Origin: Sarcocystis neurona
Lineage: Eukaryota > Apicomplexa > Conoidasida > Eucoccidiorida > Sarcocystidae
Direction: 5' to 3'
DNA: 64,000 bases
Assembly (NCBI GenBank): GCA_000727475.1
Contig: KL647288.1
Location: 1,515,800-1,579,799 of the forward strand
Below, piece by piece: positions 45,501-55,800 of this stretch. The notes under the pieces were generated by a model, which did not search any database, had not been told where the DNA came from, and worked only from the letters and a program-made list of their open reading frames with translations. Each line of letters opens with the position of its first letter. The first letter of the stretch is position 1. The translations under genes were made by a program, and so were the position numbers.

Positions 45501-46617
45501 ATTTAATTCTTCATGTACCAGTACATAGGTACATACATACGTATTTGTCTTTAGAGAGAGCATACGTAATACTCATACATATACACATATGTGTGAGAAA
45601 AATAGGCAGAGGGACCAGAGATGGACGGGCACAGGAAGGGAGGCAAAGGACAGAGAGGAAGAGCGTTCGCGTTCGCGCTGCAGTCCCAACGTGAAATCGC
45701 GAAGCGCCGATGACGCAGCAGCAGCAGCAGCAACGGGTGGCTCCGTAAGCAGCAGGAGGAGAGGCATTCGCCTGTTGAGAGGAGGGAAGAGGGGCGCATG
45801 CAGGAGCAGCGGCAGCAACGGGTGGCAGCGTGAGCAGCAGCAGCAGCAGGAGAGGCAGCAGGACGGGAACGGTAGCAGCAGCACGAGCAGGAGAGATGTG
45901 GAAGAGCAGCAGCAGCAGCGAACGCGGCCGCCCGACGCGCAGCAGCCCAAGTTGGTGCGCCAGAAACGGCGACACCAGCAGCAGGCTGGTGTGGGACGGG
46001 CTGCAGCTGCTGCGATCGCTATCGCAAAAAGGCAGCAGCAATCGCAGAGGCATGCAGCGACACCAGTAGCAGCAGCACCAACAGAAGCAGCAGCGCCCAC
46101 GGAAGAAGCAGCAGCACCCACAAAAGCAGCAGTCCGGCAGCAGCAGCAAGGTCAATACCAGCAACAGTACGTACAGCAGCAGCAGTGGCAAGAGCAGCAG
46201 TGTCAGCAGCAGCAGCAGCGACACCTCTGGCAGTCCCAACAGCAGCCGCAGCAGGGACCACACTGCAGCAGGCTTCCCAACGAGAGTAGCAGCAGCAAAA
46301 GCAGCAGCAGGGGCAGCAGAAACAGCCACGCGGAGCGAGCAAAGGCGAAGTCGTTTTCTGTCGTGTCACCCTACGGTAAGGAGAGGCGCAAGAAGATCTT
46401 TCGCTCGATTATCGAAGAGCAAAATTTTCCACGAAGCTGCTGCAGGAGGCAGCAACGTGCTGCAGCGGTCCTTCCCGCCGCTGCTGCTTCGTAGACTCCC
46501 TGCTGCATGCGACAAGAAATTCTGCTGCTTCGGCAGCGACGCTGACACCCGCGGCGACAGCACCAGCATCGCCCGAATCGCCGCTGTCTGCCGCTCTTGC
46601 AAATCCACGTGCAACAT
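25603..46617 (-). CDS. SLY1: SLY1 (SCFD1), Sec1/Munc18-family regulator of ER-Golgi SNAREs, 15 exons
   Basis: SLY1 binds the ER-Golgi syntaxin (Sed5/syntaxin-5 type) and helps SNAREs assemble on the cytosolic face of the early secretory pathway. Fifteen exons were found by motif and joined with GT-AG sites and matching phase at every junction: 46617-46375, 44311-44084, 42196-42065, 41440-41383, 39142-39072, 38266-38144, 36060-35981, 35064-34960, 34303-34098, 31868-31596, 30232-30135, 28224-28069, 27085-26978, 25981-25883, 25839-25603. They total 2217 nt, 738 aa plus stop (human about 640 aa). All Sec1 landmarks appear in order: ERQT near the start, WKILLFDN, PTEEN, IKC, DRDIDLS...HTW, LNRV, FWREH, LPMLAEKK, VDKLRLLL, LPITQ, FVVGG and a closing CGEL. 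The extra length is an Ala/Gln/Gly run in exon 9, an Ser/Ala insert in exon 12 and a C-terminal tail. Introns hold most local repeats and one gap. Exon 12's start is the least certain. Confidence 0.92.
25883..25981 (-). CDS. SLY1: SLY1 exon 14
   Basis: Acceptor CCGCTGCAG, donor GACAG/GTACTG, 33 codons. Reads CGVAFVVGGASFVEAAAL, the C-terminal FVVGGGNYIEY signature. Confidence 0.88.
26000..28060. repeat. SLY1: Triplet-repeat blocks in SLY1 introns 12-13
   Basis: CAG-rich on the plus strand at 26000-26970 and 27110-27290, CTG-rich at 27330-28060. The coding sequence is confined to exon 13. Confidence 0.75.
26978..27085 (-). CDS. SLY1: SLY1 exon 13
   Basis: Acceptor GGCTACGTAG, donor CCTGTG/GTGAGC, 36 codons: GVRNLLPAKKVLPITQAVET then FLCIDPV, matching GVKNLVLKQQNLPVTRILDN...YFDP. 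Confidence 0.9.
28069..28224 (-). CDS. SLY1: SLY1 exon 12 (start tentative)
   Basis: The end is firm: FSNKFFDKGRGLLLQ before CTGCAG/GTGCGT, continuing into GVRNLL of exon 13. The start after GGCTCTGCAG is the only phase-0 acceptor I found in this frame. The expected W-x-x-F motif is absent, so another small exon may lie in 28225-30134. Confidence 0.65.
28510..30130. repeat. SLY1: SLY1 intron 11: TA microsatellites and triplet repeats
   Basis: TA/CA runs at 28520-28925 and 29520-29835, CAG-rich islands at 29030-29290 and 29920-30070. No confident exon in this interval, although one small SLY1 exon may be hidden here. Confidence 0.7.
30135..30232 (-). CDS. SLY1: SLY1 exon 11
   Basis: Acceptor TTTGCTTGCAG, donor CAGCAG/GTAAAA. 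Reads LQSLEQLVQQELGVSTAAL then QYLRQQQ, matching DLEQYKKAL...PLQYIKQ. Confidence 0.85.
30895..31200. repeat. SLY1: TA/GT microsatellite in SLY1 intron 10
   Basis: Alternating TATGTATGTG runs. The unique part of the intron (30240-30890) contains open frames but no motif. Confidence 0.8.
31596..31868 (-). CDS. SLY1: SLY1 exon 10
   Basis: Acceptor GGCTGCTCAG, donor AAGC/GTGAGT, about 91 codons. Reads VLPMLAEKKRSLDTHTCIAT and RARGLDTFFEAEQAL, then VDKLRLLLSLALAK. This was the first exon recognised and aligns with SCFD1 without gaps. Confidence 0.95.
31900..34090. repeat. SLY1: SLY1 intron 9: CA/TA runs and triplet blocks
   Basis: CA/TA-rich at 31930-32390, CAG-rich at 32520-33240 with a CA run at 33008-33037, TA/CA at 33500-33680, and a dense CTG/TTG block at 33715-34075. 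The last is CAG on the SLY1 sense strand. Confidence 0.8.
34098..34303 (-). CDS. SLY1: SLY1 exon 9
   Basis: Acceptor CCGCGCAG, donor GCAG/GTGCGC. Reads KDLFWREHCDSCFPEAA (family DKFWQKHKGSPFPE), then a low-complexity Gln, Ala and Gly run in a region that is variable in the family. Confidence 0.88.
34500..34870. repeat. SLY1: TA microsatellite in SLY1 intron 8
   Basis: Long uninterrupted TATATA near 34560-34590 and several shorter runs. No gene. Confidence 0.85.
34960..35064 (-). CDS. SLY1: SLY1 exon 8
   Basis: Acceptor GCGGCAG, donor CA/GTAAAA. Its first base completes Lys, then LNRVLVPVDDS (family LNRV), an Ala run, and IKTFHLE before the FW motif of exon 9. Confidence 0.85.
35070..35870. 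repeat. SLY1: SLY1 intron 7: CAG block with a 23 bp tandem repeat, then TA run
   Basis: CAG-rich to 35480, including three copies of AGCGGCAGCAGCGTGCGG... (23 bp) at about 35397-35470, followed by purine-rich sequence and a TA run at 35805-35850. Confidence 0.8.
35981..36060 (-). CDS. SLY1: SLY1 exon 7
   Basis: The acceptor CTGCTGCAG ends a CTG run; the donor is AA/GTACTA. Reads DRDIDLSVMLRHTWLYQPL, the most conserved signature of SLY1, then IHDLLDF. Confidence 0.93.
36065..37250. repeat. SLY1: CAG block in SLY1 intron 6 with a 43 bp minisatellite
   Basis: CAG/AGC repeats on the plus strand on both sides of the gap. At about 36900-37130 about four to five near-identical 43 bp units (GGGGGAGCAACAGCAGGGGC...) occur. 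Confidence 0.85.
36277..36651. other. Assembly gap (375 N) inside SLY1 intron 6
   Basis: A run of N bordered by nearly identical AGCGGCAGCAGCAGCAGACAG sequence split across its edges, suggesting a collapsed tandem repeat. Confidence 0.95.
38144..38266 (-). CDS. SLY1: SLY1 exon 6
   Basis: Acceptor CTTGTGCACAG, donor CTC/GTATGT, 41 codons. Starts EKIATLSPERQ and ends LLNRPLLMLL, the family's FQRPLLVLV just before the DR(N/D)IDL motif of exon 7. Confidence 0.88.
38280..38640. repeat. SLY1: CAG block with a 17 bp tandem repeat (SLY1 intron 5)
   Basis: CAG-rich, ending in about seven copies of a 17 bp unit (TTCAGAGCAGCAGAAGT) at about 38521-38640. Confidence 0.85.
39072..39142 (-). CDS. SLY1: SLY1 exon 5 (71 nt)
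   Basis: Acceptor CACTGCAG, donor CTGCAG/GTGCGT. Its two leading bases complete the Gly codon from exon 4, then LLPVIKCPAAPSS, matching GAVPIIRC. Confidence 0.85.
39420..40530. repeat. SLY1: TA/GT/CA microsatellites in SLY1 intron 4
   Basis: TA and GT runs at 39500-39800 and 39975-40400. A unique island at 40400-40480 encodes no usable exon (see rejected items). Confidence 0.8.
41383..41440 (-). CDS. SLY1: SLY1 exon 4 (58 nt)
   Basis: Acceptor CGTTTTTTAG, donor CTCG/GTGAGC. Nineteen codons plus one base: VEAAVEATAAGLFCVFATL, equivalent to the IVDSLFCFFVTLG segment. Confidence 0.85.
41480..41830. repeat. SLY1: Dispersed 14 bp palindromes GGTGTACGTACACC (SLY1 intron 3)
   Basis: Perfect copies at 41604-41617 and 41788-41801; near copies at 41493, 41655 and 41686. 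Several are followed by CAGAGAGAGTCTC-like sequence. Confidence 0.85.
42065..42196 (-). CDS. SLY1: SLY1 exon 3
   Basis: Acceptor GGCATGCAG, donor CTCAG/GTATAT, 44 codons. Reads TVSQVVAVVERYVDFV, the family's VTQVAKVFDQY-type segment, then SLNLPKVFSILHSP. Confidence 0.88.
42220..44050. repeat. SLY1: CAG- and purine-rich block in SLY1 intron 2
   Basis: CAG-rich at 42220-42610 and 43600-44050 with a GA-rich middle (42700-43350). On the sense strand this reads CTG and CT, a pyrimidine-rich intron. Confidence 0.75.
44084..44311 (-). CDS. SLY1: SLY1 exon 2
   Basis: Acceptor GGGCTGCAG, donor ACT/GTCAGT, 76 codons. Reads VGELRQQGVTLHL, PAVFLVSPTEEN and YAFYFFNFTQALPDAL, aligning continuously with domain 1 of SLY1. 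Confidence 0.9.
44380..46360. repeat. SLY1: SLY1 intron 1: CAG blocks and TA/CA microsatellites
   Basis: CAG-rich at 44380-44860 and 45700-46340, TA/CA/GA runs at 44960-45600. No other exon seen. Confidence 0.8.
46375..46617 (-). CDS. SLY1: SLY1 exon 1
   Basis: Starts at ATG 46617, with GAG codons just upstream in frame and no closer alternative. Residues 1-81 include LQERQTAAIRAML, matching the family's RERQT...MLN start, and WKILLFDNRAKDLLAPLLT. The donor is ACC/GTAGGG, phase 0. Confidence 0.88.
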
Positions 46618-46639
46618 CTCCGCTACTTCTTCTTCTTCA

Positions 46640-49600
46640 AGACTCGCTGCTGTCCTTCCTGATGACCTGCTGCACCGGCTGCTGCAGCATTCCTCCCTCC
46701 TTTCTTCTTCTTTTTCTCCTCCTCTGCTGCTGCTGCTGCTTCTGCGCCTGTTTCTCCCTGCGCCCGCTACAAGAGCTGCCGCAAGGCTTTTCTTCTACTC
46801 TTCTGACGCGCTCCTGTGCTGTCCTCGCGGCCGCGTCTGTCGCTGCTGCCGGAGTTACGCCTCGGTAGCGTAATAAGCCCCACAGCAACTGCAGCAGCAA
46901 GTTCTGGGGTGCAGCACCGGCTTCACCTTTCTTCCCCTGGCCAGGCTCCTGCAGCAGAAAACAACGCCCTAGCAAACTAGTTGCTGCTGCCCAGCATCAT
47001 CCGCCTCTTCCTGCCCTTCTTTCTCCTTCTTCTTCTAATTCTCTGCTGCTGTAACTGAGACGCTGTCCCCTGCTGCGCGTGCTACCGACACACTGCTGCC
47101 GCTGAGTCGCCTGCTGCTGCTTCTGCTCATATCCTCTCGCTGAAAAATTCGAAGAGCCTGTTCCTCCTGCGGCTGCTGCACGGGGCTGCACTTGTGCTGC
47201 TTCAAAGCGGCTGTCCGTCTGCCTCTCCTCCGCCGTCCGCTGCTGCGGCTGCTGCACCGCTTCGCACCTGCTGCTGTCTCTGATGCACCAGCAGTTCCTG
47301 AGACAACTGCTGCTGCCGCTGAAGAGGAGCCTGCCGGAGAGCCCTCGCTGCTGCGTCTGCTTCTGGTACTACGAGGAAGCCTGAGGGAGAGAGTTTGCAG
47401 CTGTGTCTGCTGCTGTTGCTGCTGCTTCGGCAAGAACACTGCTCACGCGCCTGCTGCGGCCTTCCCAGTGAAGCGGGAGAGGCGCGTGCTGCCGATGCTG
47501 CTGCTCGCCGTTGGAGAGAAGTCCCTGCTGTTGCCACAATATGCTGGTGGCTTCCTCTGCCGGTGCAAACAAAGGCATGTATATACACGTATACGTAGAT
47601 ATCGAGACAGAGAGAGATACAACGGCACCAATAAATACACGAAGAAAATTCAAGTGGCGCACGCTGGTAGAGTATCGCCGGTTGCTGTTACGACTTAAAG
47701 CAGCCACGAAGTCGTGGGGCAGTTGCTGACAGTCCTAGTATTTGTCTCGGGACTGGCTATACTGCTGCTGCTGCTGCGACTGCTGTGCGACTTGCACCCT
47801 TCCTGCTGCAGCACGCGCAGCTGTTCCTGCAGTGCTGCAAGGACAGCGGCCCGCTTGGCTCATCCCGGTGCGGCTTGGCGCCTGCGGGAGATCTTTACCT
47901 AATATTGTGGCTGCTGTGGGAGGCGGTGGTCCTGCTCGTTGAGGGGACGGTCTGCTGCAGGGGGGTCACTGCTGCTGTTGACGCGCGGCAGCTGCTATCT
48001 GCCCTCACTTCTCCTGCGCCTGCAACTCGGTCGCCGCGTCGCTTCTTTCCCTGCGTGGACGCTGCTGTTGCACCGAAGAATTGCTGCTTCTCCTGCCCCT
48101 GTCACTCCTGTTCCCCTGCTGCTGTTCCTGCTTCTGCTGCTCCACTCGCTTGCTGCGGCTCCTGCTCCTGCTACTCCTGGTCGCCTGCTGCGGCTCCTGC
48201 TACATCTCCTCCTGCCGCTGCTCCTGCTCCGCCCACTCCTCCTCCTGCTGCTCGTGCTGCTGCTGCTCAAGTGCGGCTGCTGCTGCGGCTGTGCTGGGGT
48301 GTAATCACTCAGAGGCAAACGATACGTTTAGACAGTCGAGGAAGAGGGGACTACGAAGCAGCAGCGACACCGATTCACGGGCGTCGAGCGCATGTGCCGC
48401 AGGAGAAGTGGAGCAGGAGGACACGTGGCTGTTGGCGTTTTGCTGCACGTGATGACTCCACCGCAGGGAAGTTGATGCTGCTGTAGACGCTGCTGCAGCG
48501 CGAAAAGGCATGGCGGTGTGTTTTAACAGCTGCTCCACGGTAGCCCTGCTGTTATTTTACGTGCCTGTGTGTGAGCAGCAGCTGCTACTGCAGCAGCCGT
48601 GTCGTGTGGAGCGACTCACGTGTACACACACGCAGTGCTGTGCGGCAACAGCAGCAGCGCAGAGTAGTACAGGTAGGAGGAGGAGGAGTCGTAGGGTGTC
48701 CCCCGGCTATAGAGTAGCAGCAGCAGCTACACCGGCAGCTTTTTCTCCTGCGACAGGAGTAGCAGCAGCAGCAGCAAGCGGTAGTACCACGAGTTGCTCT
48801 GCGTGCGGCAGCGTAGTCCGCTTCTGGACCCGCTGCAACCCCACGGGTCAGTCGCAGGAGCAGCAGCGGGCTGCAGGAGCTGCTGGCGCGTGGGCAAAAC
48901 CGTCTGGGCCGGCAAGAAAGAGAACTTGGGGAGTCGCTTCTGAGCTGCTCTGTCCTCGCTACTGCTGCTGCTGTCCTGAGCTGACGTCGCTGTCACCAGT
49001 GCTATTGCTGTCACCACACAAAAGGAAGTGCTGCACCTAGCACGGCCGACGCTGCTTCTTCTTCGTCTTCACGTCGTCATTATCATGCTGCTCTGTCTCT
49101 TGTCCGGCAGCAGCAGGTGCCTCTCGCGCGCGCGGTATCATCTTCTTCGCTGACGCGGCGCGCGCGGTGTGCTGCCGCTGTTGCTGCTGCTGGCGTTCTT
49201 GCCCGTAAGCGCCGTTACTGTTGCTGCTTCTGCTGCAACGCCATGCAGTGGTCGCTTGTGAGGCTGCTTTCCGCCGGCGGCTGAGGCAAGCGGTGCTGCT
49301 AATTTATCTCCTGTGGCACTGCTTTTCGCAGGAACTCTTCTGGTGCTGTTTCCGCGGCTTCTTGCGGCGCAGCCGCTCTTGCCGGTGCTATTCCTGGCCT
49401 TCTGCTGCTTCTTCTTCGTCTTCAGAATTCCTTCTGCTGGCTGTCCACTGCTGGGTCGGCTGCGTTCCTTTTTGCTGCTTCTTTTCCTTCCGGTTCGGCA
49501 TCAGATGCAGTGCTGTCTGCTGCGCCTGCTGCGGTGGCCCTCGGCTGTTGCTGCTGGTGTTGCTGTCTCTGCGGTGCGGCTGCTGCAGAGTCGGACGCAG

Positions 49601-51230
49601 CTCTGCTGCTGCTCTATTCCTCCTGTTGCAGCTCTTGAACAGCGTGCTGCTGTTGCTGCTGCACGCCCACGAGAGGACGCGTGACCAGCAGTATCCACAA
49701 GAGAAAAAGAGACTCCCGGCTCTTGTTGGCTGACCAAGCACTGCATACATTTGTATAGATGTGCGACCGCAGCAAGACGACGACTACTGAGTGCGCTGGG
49801 CCGCAGCAGCTGCAACCGCAGCACAGCAACAGCAGCCGCAACAGCAGCACATCGAACCAGCGGTCGGGCTCTGCATGCATCCGTCCTTGCTGCGCTGGCT
49901 CCGAAAGAACTGCAGTGTCACTACGCCGCCCAAGACCGCAAGACACACAGCGCTCTCTTCCTGCCGCTCGTGTAATGCAGTCCTTGCTGCTCCTTTCTCC
50001 TTTACAGCTTCGCTGCGCCTCCCAGCCTTTCTCTCCTTGTCTCTACTTCTGTTCAAGCGGGCCTGCCGCAACCTACCAGCAGCCCAGTCACCGCAGCACA
50101 GCAGCACCAACAGCAGCACGGCACAACCACCGACAGCACAGTAGGGCGACGGCACTGCGCGCGCAGTCCGCAGAGCCGACAGCACCGGCAGCAGCAGCAG
50201 AGACAGCTAAATGCGTCTTTCTCCTCTACACACGGCCGTGGGAGTCGTGCTGATTTTTCTTTGTTGCTAGACGTGGCGCCCTCCCGCCCAGTTGACGGCC
50301 TCCCCGATCACTTTCTCTTCTTCAACGACGCAGGCACACCGCTGCGTTCGAAGCAGCAGCCTGTGCGCCGCCAACTGTAGGACTCACGTCTGCGCGGCGG
50401 GAGGCTGCGCCAGTGACACACCTGTGAAGCTTTTCTTCTTCTGCAATTGTTTTTCGTCTGATCTTCCGGGGCTCTCGAAGCATGGCTGCTGCAGTTCTTC
50501 CGCAGCACGCTGGAGTGCGAGCTGCAGCAGCAGCAGCAGCACGCGCACGGCCGCGGCCACCTGTAGGAGCCGCATCCGTGGAAGCAGCTGCAGCAGGCAC
50601 AATAGCAGCAGCAGGCAGAACAGCTGCAGCAGTCGGAACAGCAGCAGCAGGCAGGACGCCAGCAGCAGTCGATATAAAGGCAGGAAAGACACCCCGTGCA
50701 GCCACGGGAGTTCGCGTCGCAGCAGCAGCAGCAGCAATCTCAGAAACAACAGCAGCAGGCGAAGGCCGGGTGCTGCCCACCGCAGCAGCGGCAGCAGTTT
50801 TGTCTGCAGAGTTCCTGGTCTCAAGTTTCTTCAGCGCCTCTGCAGCCGCTAGAGCAGCAACAGCAGCAACTGCAGGGGCGGCTCGTCCACGGCTCTGTCG
50901 AGCTCGACAGCAGCAGCACGACGTCCCTGGCCCTCCTCCTGTTCCACCTGCGCGCTGGCTAACAGGCACGCGGCGATCTGCGAGGTCATCCTACTCTCTT
51001 TCTGCTTGTGTAGCTGCTGCTGCAGCTAGTGAAAAAAGTTGGGCGCTGCCTTTTGCTGCACACGTGCAGCGCTTCTACATATCGACTCCGTCGTACTTGC
51101 GGCCGCAGCAGCAGGCAGCTGCTTCGCGCTGCAGCACGTCGCAGCAGCCACACAACAGCAGCAACGCGACCCACTTCAAGGCCCCAGCAGCCAGTAAGCA
51201 GTCATACACCCAGGACGGAGACAACCGTAT
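46640..51230. repeat. Triplet-repeat region between SLY1 and ATP11, no recognised gene
   Basis: CTG-rich on the plus strand at 46670-46760, 47040-47450, 47760-48300 and 49160-49660; CAG-rich at 48560-48800, 49790-50210 and 50510-50900. Several open frames exceed 100 codons but are repeat-shaped. Better-looking fragments, such as a hydrophobic frame at 47800-47960, lack splice or family support. Because SLY1 and ATP11 diverge here, both promoters should lie in this interval. Confidence 0.6.
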
Positions 51231-51234
51231 TACT

Positions 51235-51720
51235 CGTGCATATATATATATATATATATATGTACGTGTCGTGTGTATGTGTGTGTGTAGCACATGCAGA
51301 GGATGTTCCGAATAAATATTTACAGATATATATATATGTACAAGTAAGTCTCTCTCTACCCATCTACATATCTATATGTGTATGTATACGTATATATGTG
51401 TGTATATCCTTGTGGCCGTATATTTGGGCGTGGGGGGAGAAATATATCTTCGTAGGTATCTCTTCTCTCGTCCTGATGTGTGTGCACACATATACGAGTA
51501 CATATGTATGTATATGTGCATGCGTATGAGTGTGTGTATATATGTGAGTAGGTGTATGTAGCATCAGTATGTAAAAGACTTGCCAGTGGTATCGAAGAAA
51601 TGCGCAAGTACATGTATATATAAATGCAGGCACATGTAATTACATGCATGCGTATATATGGACATATAGGCATATCTAATATATATATATATATATATCT
51701 GAAATATGTGTATACATATA
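51235..51720. repeat. TA/GT microsatellite upstream of ATP11
   Basis: TATATA runs at 51240-51260, 51330 and 51680-51710 with GT-rich sequence between. No gene. Confidence 0.85.
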
Positions 51721-51943
51721 TACGTGTGTACGTCTGAGACGCGGTTTGTGTTGCGTGAGTGCATGCAGGGGGCATTTATTCACTTTCGTAAAACAGAACG
51801 GCGGGTGAGTAGATTTGACGCGATAAGAAACGGCAGCAGCAGTTCTTCCTGAGACTTTTCTTGCAGCGTGTAGGCCTCTTGTCGTATTTACTCGAATTCC
51901 TCTTGTGTACAATGTGCGCGTGGTGTCTGTACACCCGGTTGGC

Positions 51944-52890
51944 ATGCATGTGCTGGGTCGCAGCTGTTGCCTGCTGCCTGCAGCGATACGATGCGTTGGT
52001 GGACCTTCTGCCGCAGCCCCACCAGCCGAAGCATCAGCAGGGACAGAAGAGAGGGAAACAACAAGAACAGCGGCCACGCGAACAGCAGCAGCAGCAGCAC
52101 GGCACTTTCCCGGCTCTGCAGCAGTGACGCTACATTCGGCAGCGACGTGCTTCCAGCGTCCTGCGGGTGCAGCAGGTTGCTGCTGCGTCGCAGCAGGAAG
52201 AGGAGCGCGTGCTGTTGCTGGTGCCGCTGCCATTCAAGCACCCGAAGGCGCAGAAGCGACTGCAGCAGCAGCAATAGCAACAGCCGCGTCGCGACAAGCA
52301 GCTACCTGCGGCTGCACCGCTGCATTTGTGGGGAGAACGGCGCAGGGGGTCCGGACACTCCAGGAGCGAGGCCAGCAGCAACAGCGGCATCTGCAGCAGC
52401 AATCAGGACAGCAACAGCAAGAGTCACAGAAGCAGCAGAAGCGGCAGCTTCAACAGCAGCGGCAAAGCGGAGGCATGCAGAAAGGAGGAAGAGGCATGCG
52501 AGGTGACCCGGCAGGAGAAGGTGGTACTTCGCTGCTGCTGCGGCATGCGTCGCATGAGTCGTGCCGCAGTTTCGTGTTTTGTTTTCCGCACATGAGCGGC
52601 GCGGCCGCTGCTTTCTCCTCGTGCTGCTCTTCCTTTTCTTCGTCAGCAGCAGCAGGAGGCGGCGCCGGAGCAGCAGCAGCAGCAGACCGGAGCCTGTGGC
52701 AGCCTGCAGACGGAAGAAGAAGCAGCAGCAGCAGTGCAGGGCAGCAGCTACGAGACGTCGTCAAGCTGCCGCTGCTGCGGCTGCAGCCGCGCGAGGAAGT
52801 CGTCTCTATTTGGCACCGACACTTCAAAGACAGCCCCCAAGCTGTCGCAGCTTCTCTGTCAACCTCGCAGTATGCGACGCTGTCCAGCAA
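51944..52890 (+). CDS. ATP11: ATP11 exon A (5' boundary uncertain)
   Basis: Open frame ending at AGCAA/GTAGGC with two bases of a split codon. The conserved part is about 52740-52890; the preceding CAG tract (52080-52740) encodes Ala, Gln, Gly and Ser runs or contains an unrecognised intron. Confidence 0.65.
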
Positions 52891-55800
52891 GTAGGCGAGA
52901 CGTTGAGGCAGCAGCAACAGCAGCAATGATAGCGAAGGCGCTGGGAAGAAAGAAGTGCTGCAGCAGCAGCAGGACCGGGTGCTACAGCGTGACAGCGCTG
53001 CCACACGTACGCCGGAGAAACGGGCACCGAGGTGCAGCACAGCGAAATAGTAAGAAGAGGACGAGCGAGAAGAAGGAAAAGAAAGGGAGAAGAAATGCTT
53101 GCGTCAGCTTCTGAATGTCGCACCATAGGAGAAGGCAGCTTCTGCAGCAGCAGGGGGGAGACCAGCGCTGAACAACACGACAGCGTAGCGCGTGTGGAAG
53201 TAGCTGCTGCAGCGTCAAGAAGCAGGACGGTTGCAGTGAGACGGGGCCGTCGCCAAGAGCAGCAGCAGCTGCAGCGGCAGACACGTGGATGCTGTTGCTT
53301 TGTAGCAGAAGTAACAGCAAGAGGAACAAGGCAAGGCAGGCGCAGCAGGCCAGCAGCAAGGTGCTGCAGGAGAGTGTCACGAGTGACACGCAGCAGCAGC
53401 AGCAACAGCAGCAATAATACAGAGCACGGCAGCAGCAGAGGAAGAGGAGGAGGAAAAGGAGAAGGAAGACAGGAGGGCGGCGTCTCAGTTGCCTCGTGCA
53501 GCAGGAGCAGCAGCGTCTCAAACAAAAATACTCGAGCGCGCAAGCGGCAGAAGCAGCGGAGGATGTGAGGCATGACGAGGACTGCGATATTGCAGGAAAA
53601 CGGGGCGACATCCACTGCCTACGCTAGCGATTATATGCAGATGGGTGCAGATGAAAACTCTTCAAATATCTATCTATATGCATATATATGTACGTGTATA
53701 TGTGTATGTTAGTTATTAGGTGCAGCACTTGCAGTGTTTCTAATGGTGGTGCTTCTGCTGCTTCCGGTGCTTTTGCTGTTTATGCTGCTGACCGTCTTGT
53801 GACTCGCATCTGTGTATATATGTGTAGGAAGCTTAGTGCTTGCTGTTGTTGTCACTGCTGCTGCTTCTGCTGCTGCAGCTGCTGCGGACAAGGCCGGTGT
53901 TGCTGCTACACATCTCTACCGATGGGGGGGTATTATAGCAGCGCTGCTCAGCATGTTGCTGCTGCTGGCACTGCTGCTGCTGCTGGTACTGCGGGTGCTG
54001 CTGTTGCTGCTGCTCCTGGTACTGCTGCTGGTGCTGTTGCTGCTGCCGGTACTGCTGCTGCTGCAGCTGCTGACGGTAGCGTTGCAGCTGTGTCTCTATG
54101 TTCGTTGTACAAGAAGGTTGCTTGAACTGTTGCCGCTGCTGCTGCTGTTGCTGGTATTGCTGCGGCTACTGATACTGCTGCTGGTGCGGGGCAGCCTGCA
54201 CCTCCGGTGCTGCTGCGTGTCTCCTTGTGTGGGGTGGTGGGACTGCAGCGCCGTTGCTGCGCCGCACTTCGTCGTCCCGCTTCCTCGGCCAGCAACAGCA
54301 GGAGGAGCAGGAGCAGCAGGAGCAGGAGCAGCACCAGCAGCAGGGGAAGAAGCAGCAAGAGAAGGAGGATTCGAATGTTTCTACATGCAGTACCAAGGTT
54401 GCAGGACCTGCCTCATCTCCTCTAAATATAGCCTAGTAAGTACAGAATATATGTCTCGGTCCTAATATATATACGTGTGTCTCTGTGTGTATGTATCTAT
54501 AACATTGTCTGTATACCTGTATACTGAGAATAATAAGATATTCATATATCAACTGAGAAAGTAGATATTCACATGTATATGCAGAAACTGCACAAAAACA
54601 TATTTATATACACATATATATATATATATTTAGATATGTATGTGGTGTGGGTGTGTAGACGTGCATGTGTATGTCGGAGAGGTAAGGGCCTACTTAAAGA
54701 ATATTTCCACGCATATCTACGTATATATATATATAGAGAGATTGGTATATATATATGTATATGTATATATATATAGAGATATATATATATAGAGAGAGAG
54801 AGATGCACACCTACATATGTATATCTATCTAGTCCTATACACGTACGCATATGTATATACATTTATATATACATATATATTTATATATGAATACACATAT
54901 ATATATGTATTCATCTATGTATGTCTACACATTTGTATGCGTACTTCTGTGTATCTGTATTTCTAATTGTGTATGTGTCTGTGGGGATGCTTGTTGACTT
55001 GTGCATGCATACGTCGAATGATAAGGAAGCTCAGACATATATAGAGGAGCACGCATGCACGTGTGTGGTTGTATATGTATGTATACACATGCATACATAT
55101 GTGTATATTAATATATTTGTATATACGATGGAGCACGAGAAAAAGACGGAACGTATTAAAAATATCCTCGATAACAGACTCTCCTGCTGTGGGGCGAAAG
55201 AGGAAACCGAAGAAACGCAGATATATGTAGGGGAGATCGGCGTAGTTCGTTGTCTGCCTGGCGCAGAAGGACTACGCGTATATCTGTTTATGCAGAGAGA
55301 ACGGAGAGGTGGCTGACTGTGGGCAACTGAGCCAATTCCTTATTTGGTGACACTTGTACAAATGCTAAAAGCATGCAGCTTACATACACACACATCCCTA
55401 TATATATAAGTACTGAGGATCTGCAGTATACAACCATTCATATATACATATATATGTATATATATATAATTACTGAGGACTTGCAGTATACGTACATAGA
55501 CATTCATGTGTATATATATATATATATAATTACTGAGGACTTGCAGTATACGTACATAGACATTCATGTATATATATATATATAATTACTGAGGACTTGC
55601 AGTATACACACGTAAACATCCATATATATATATATATATATGGAGGTGTTACCGTATACACGCATAGACACGCACATATATAAGGACTGAGGACATGCAG
55701 TATACGGGCATAGGTATACAGAGATACACCCACGTATACACGTATGTCTACCCAGCGAGGAAGAGAAATGGCTGTGATGTGCGTTACACATATAAATGTA

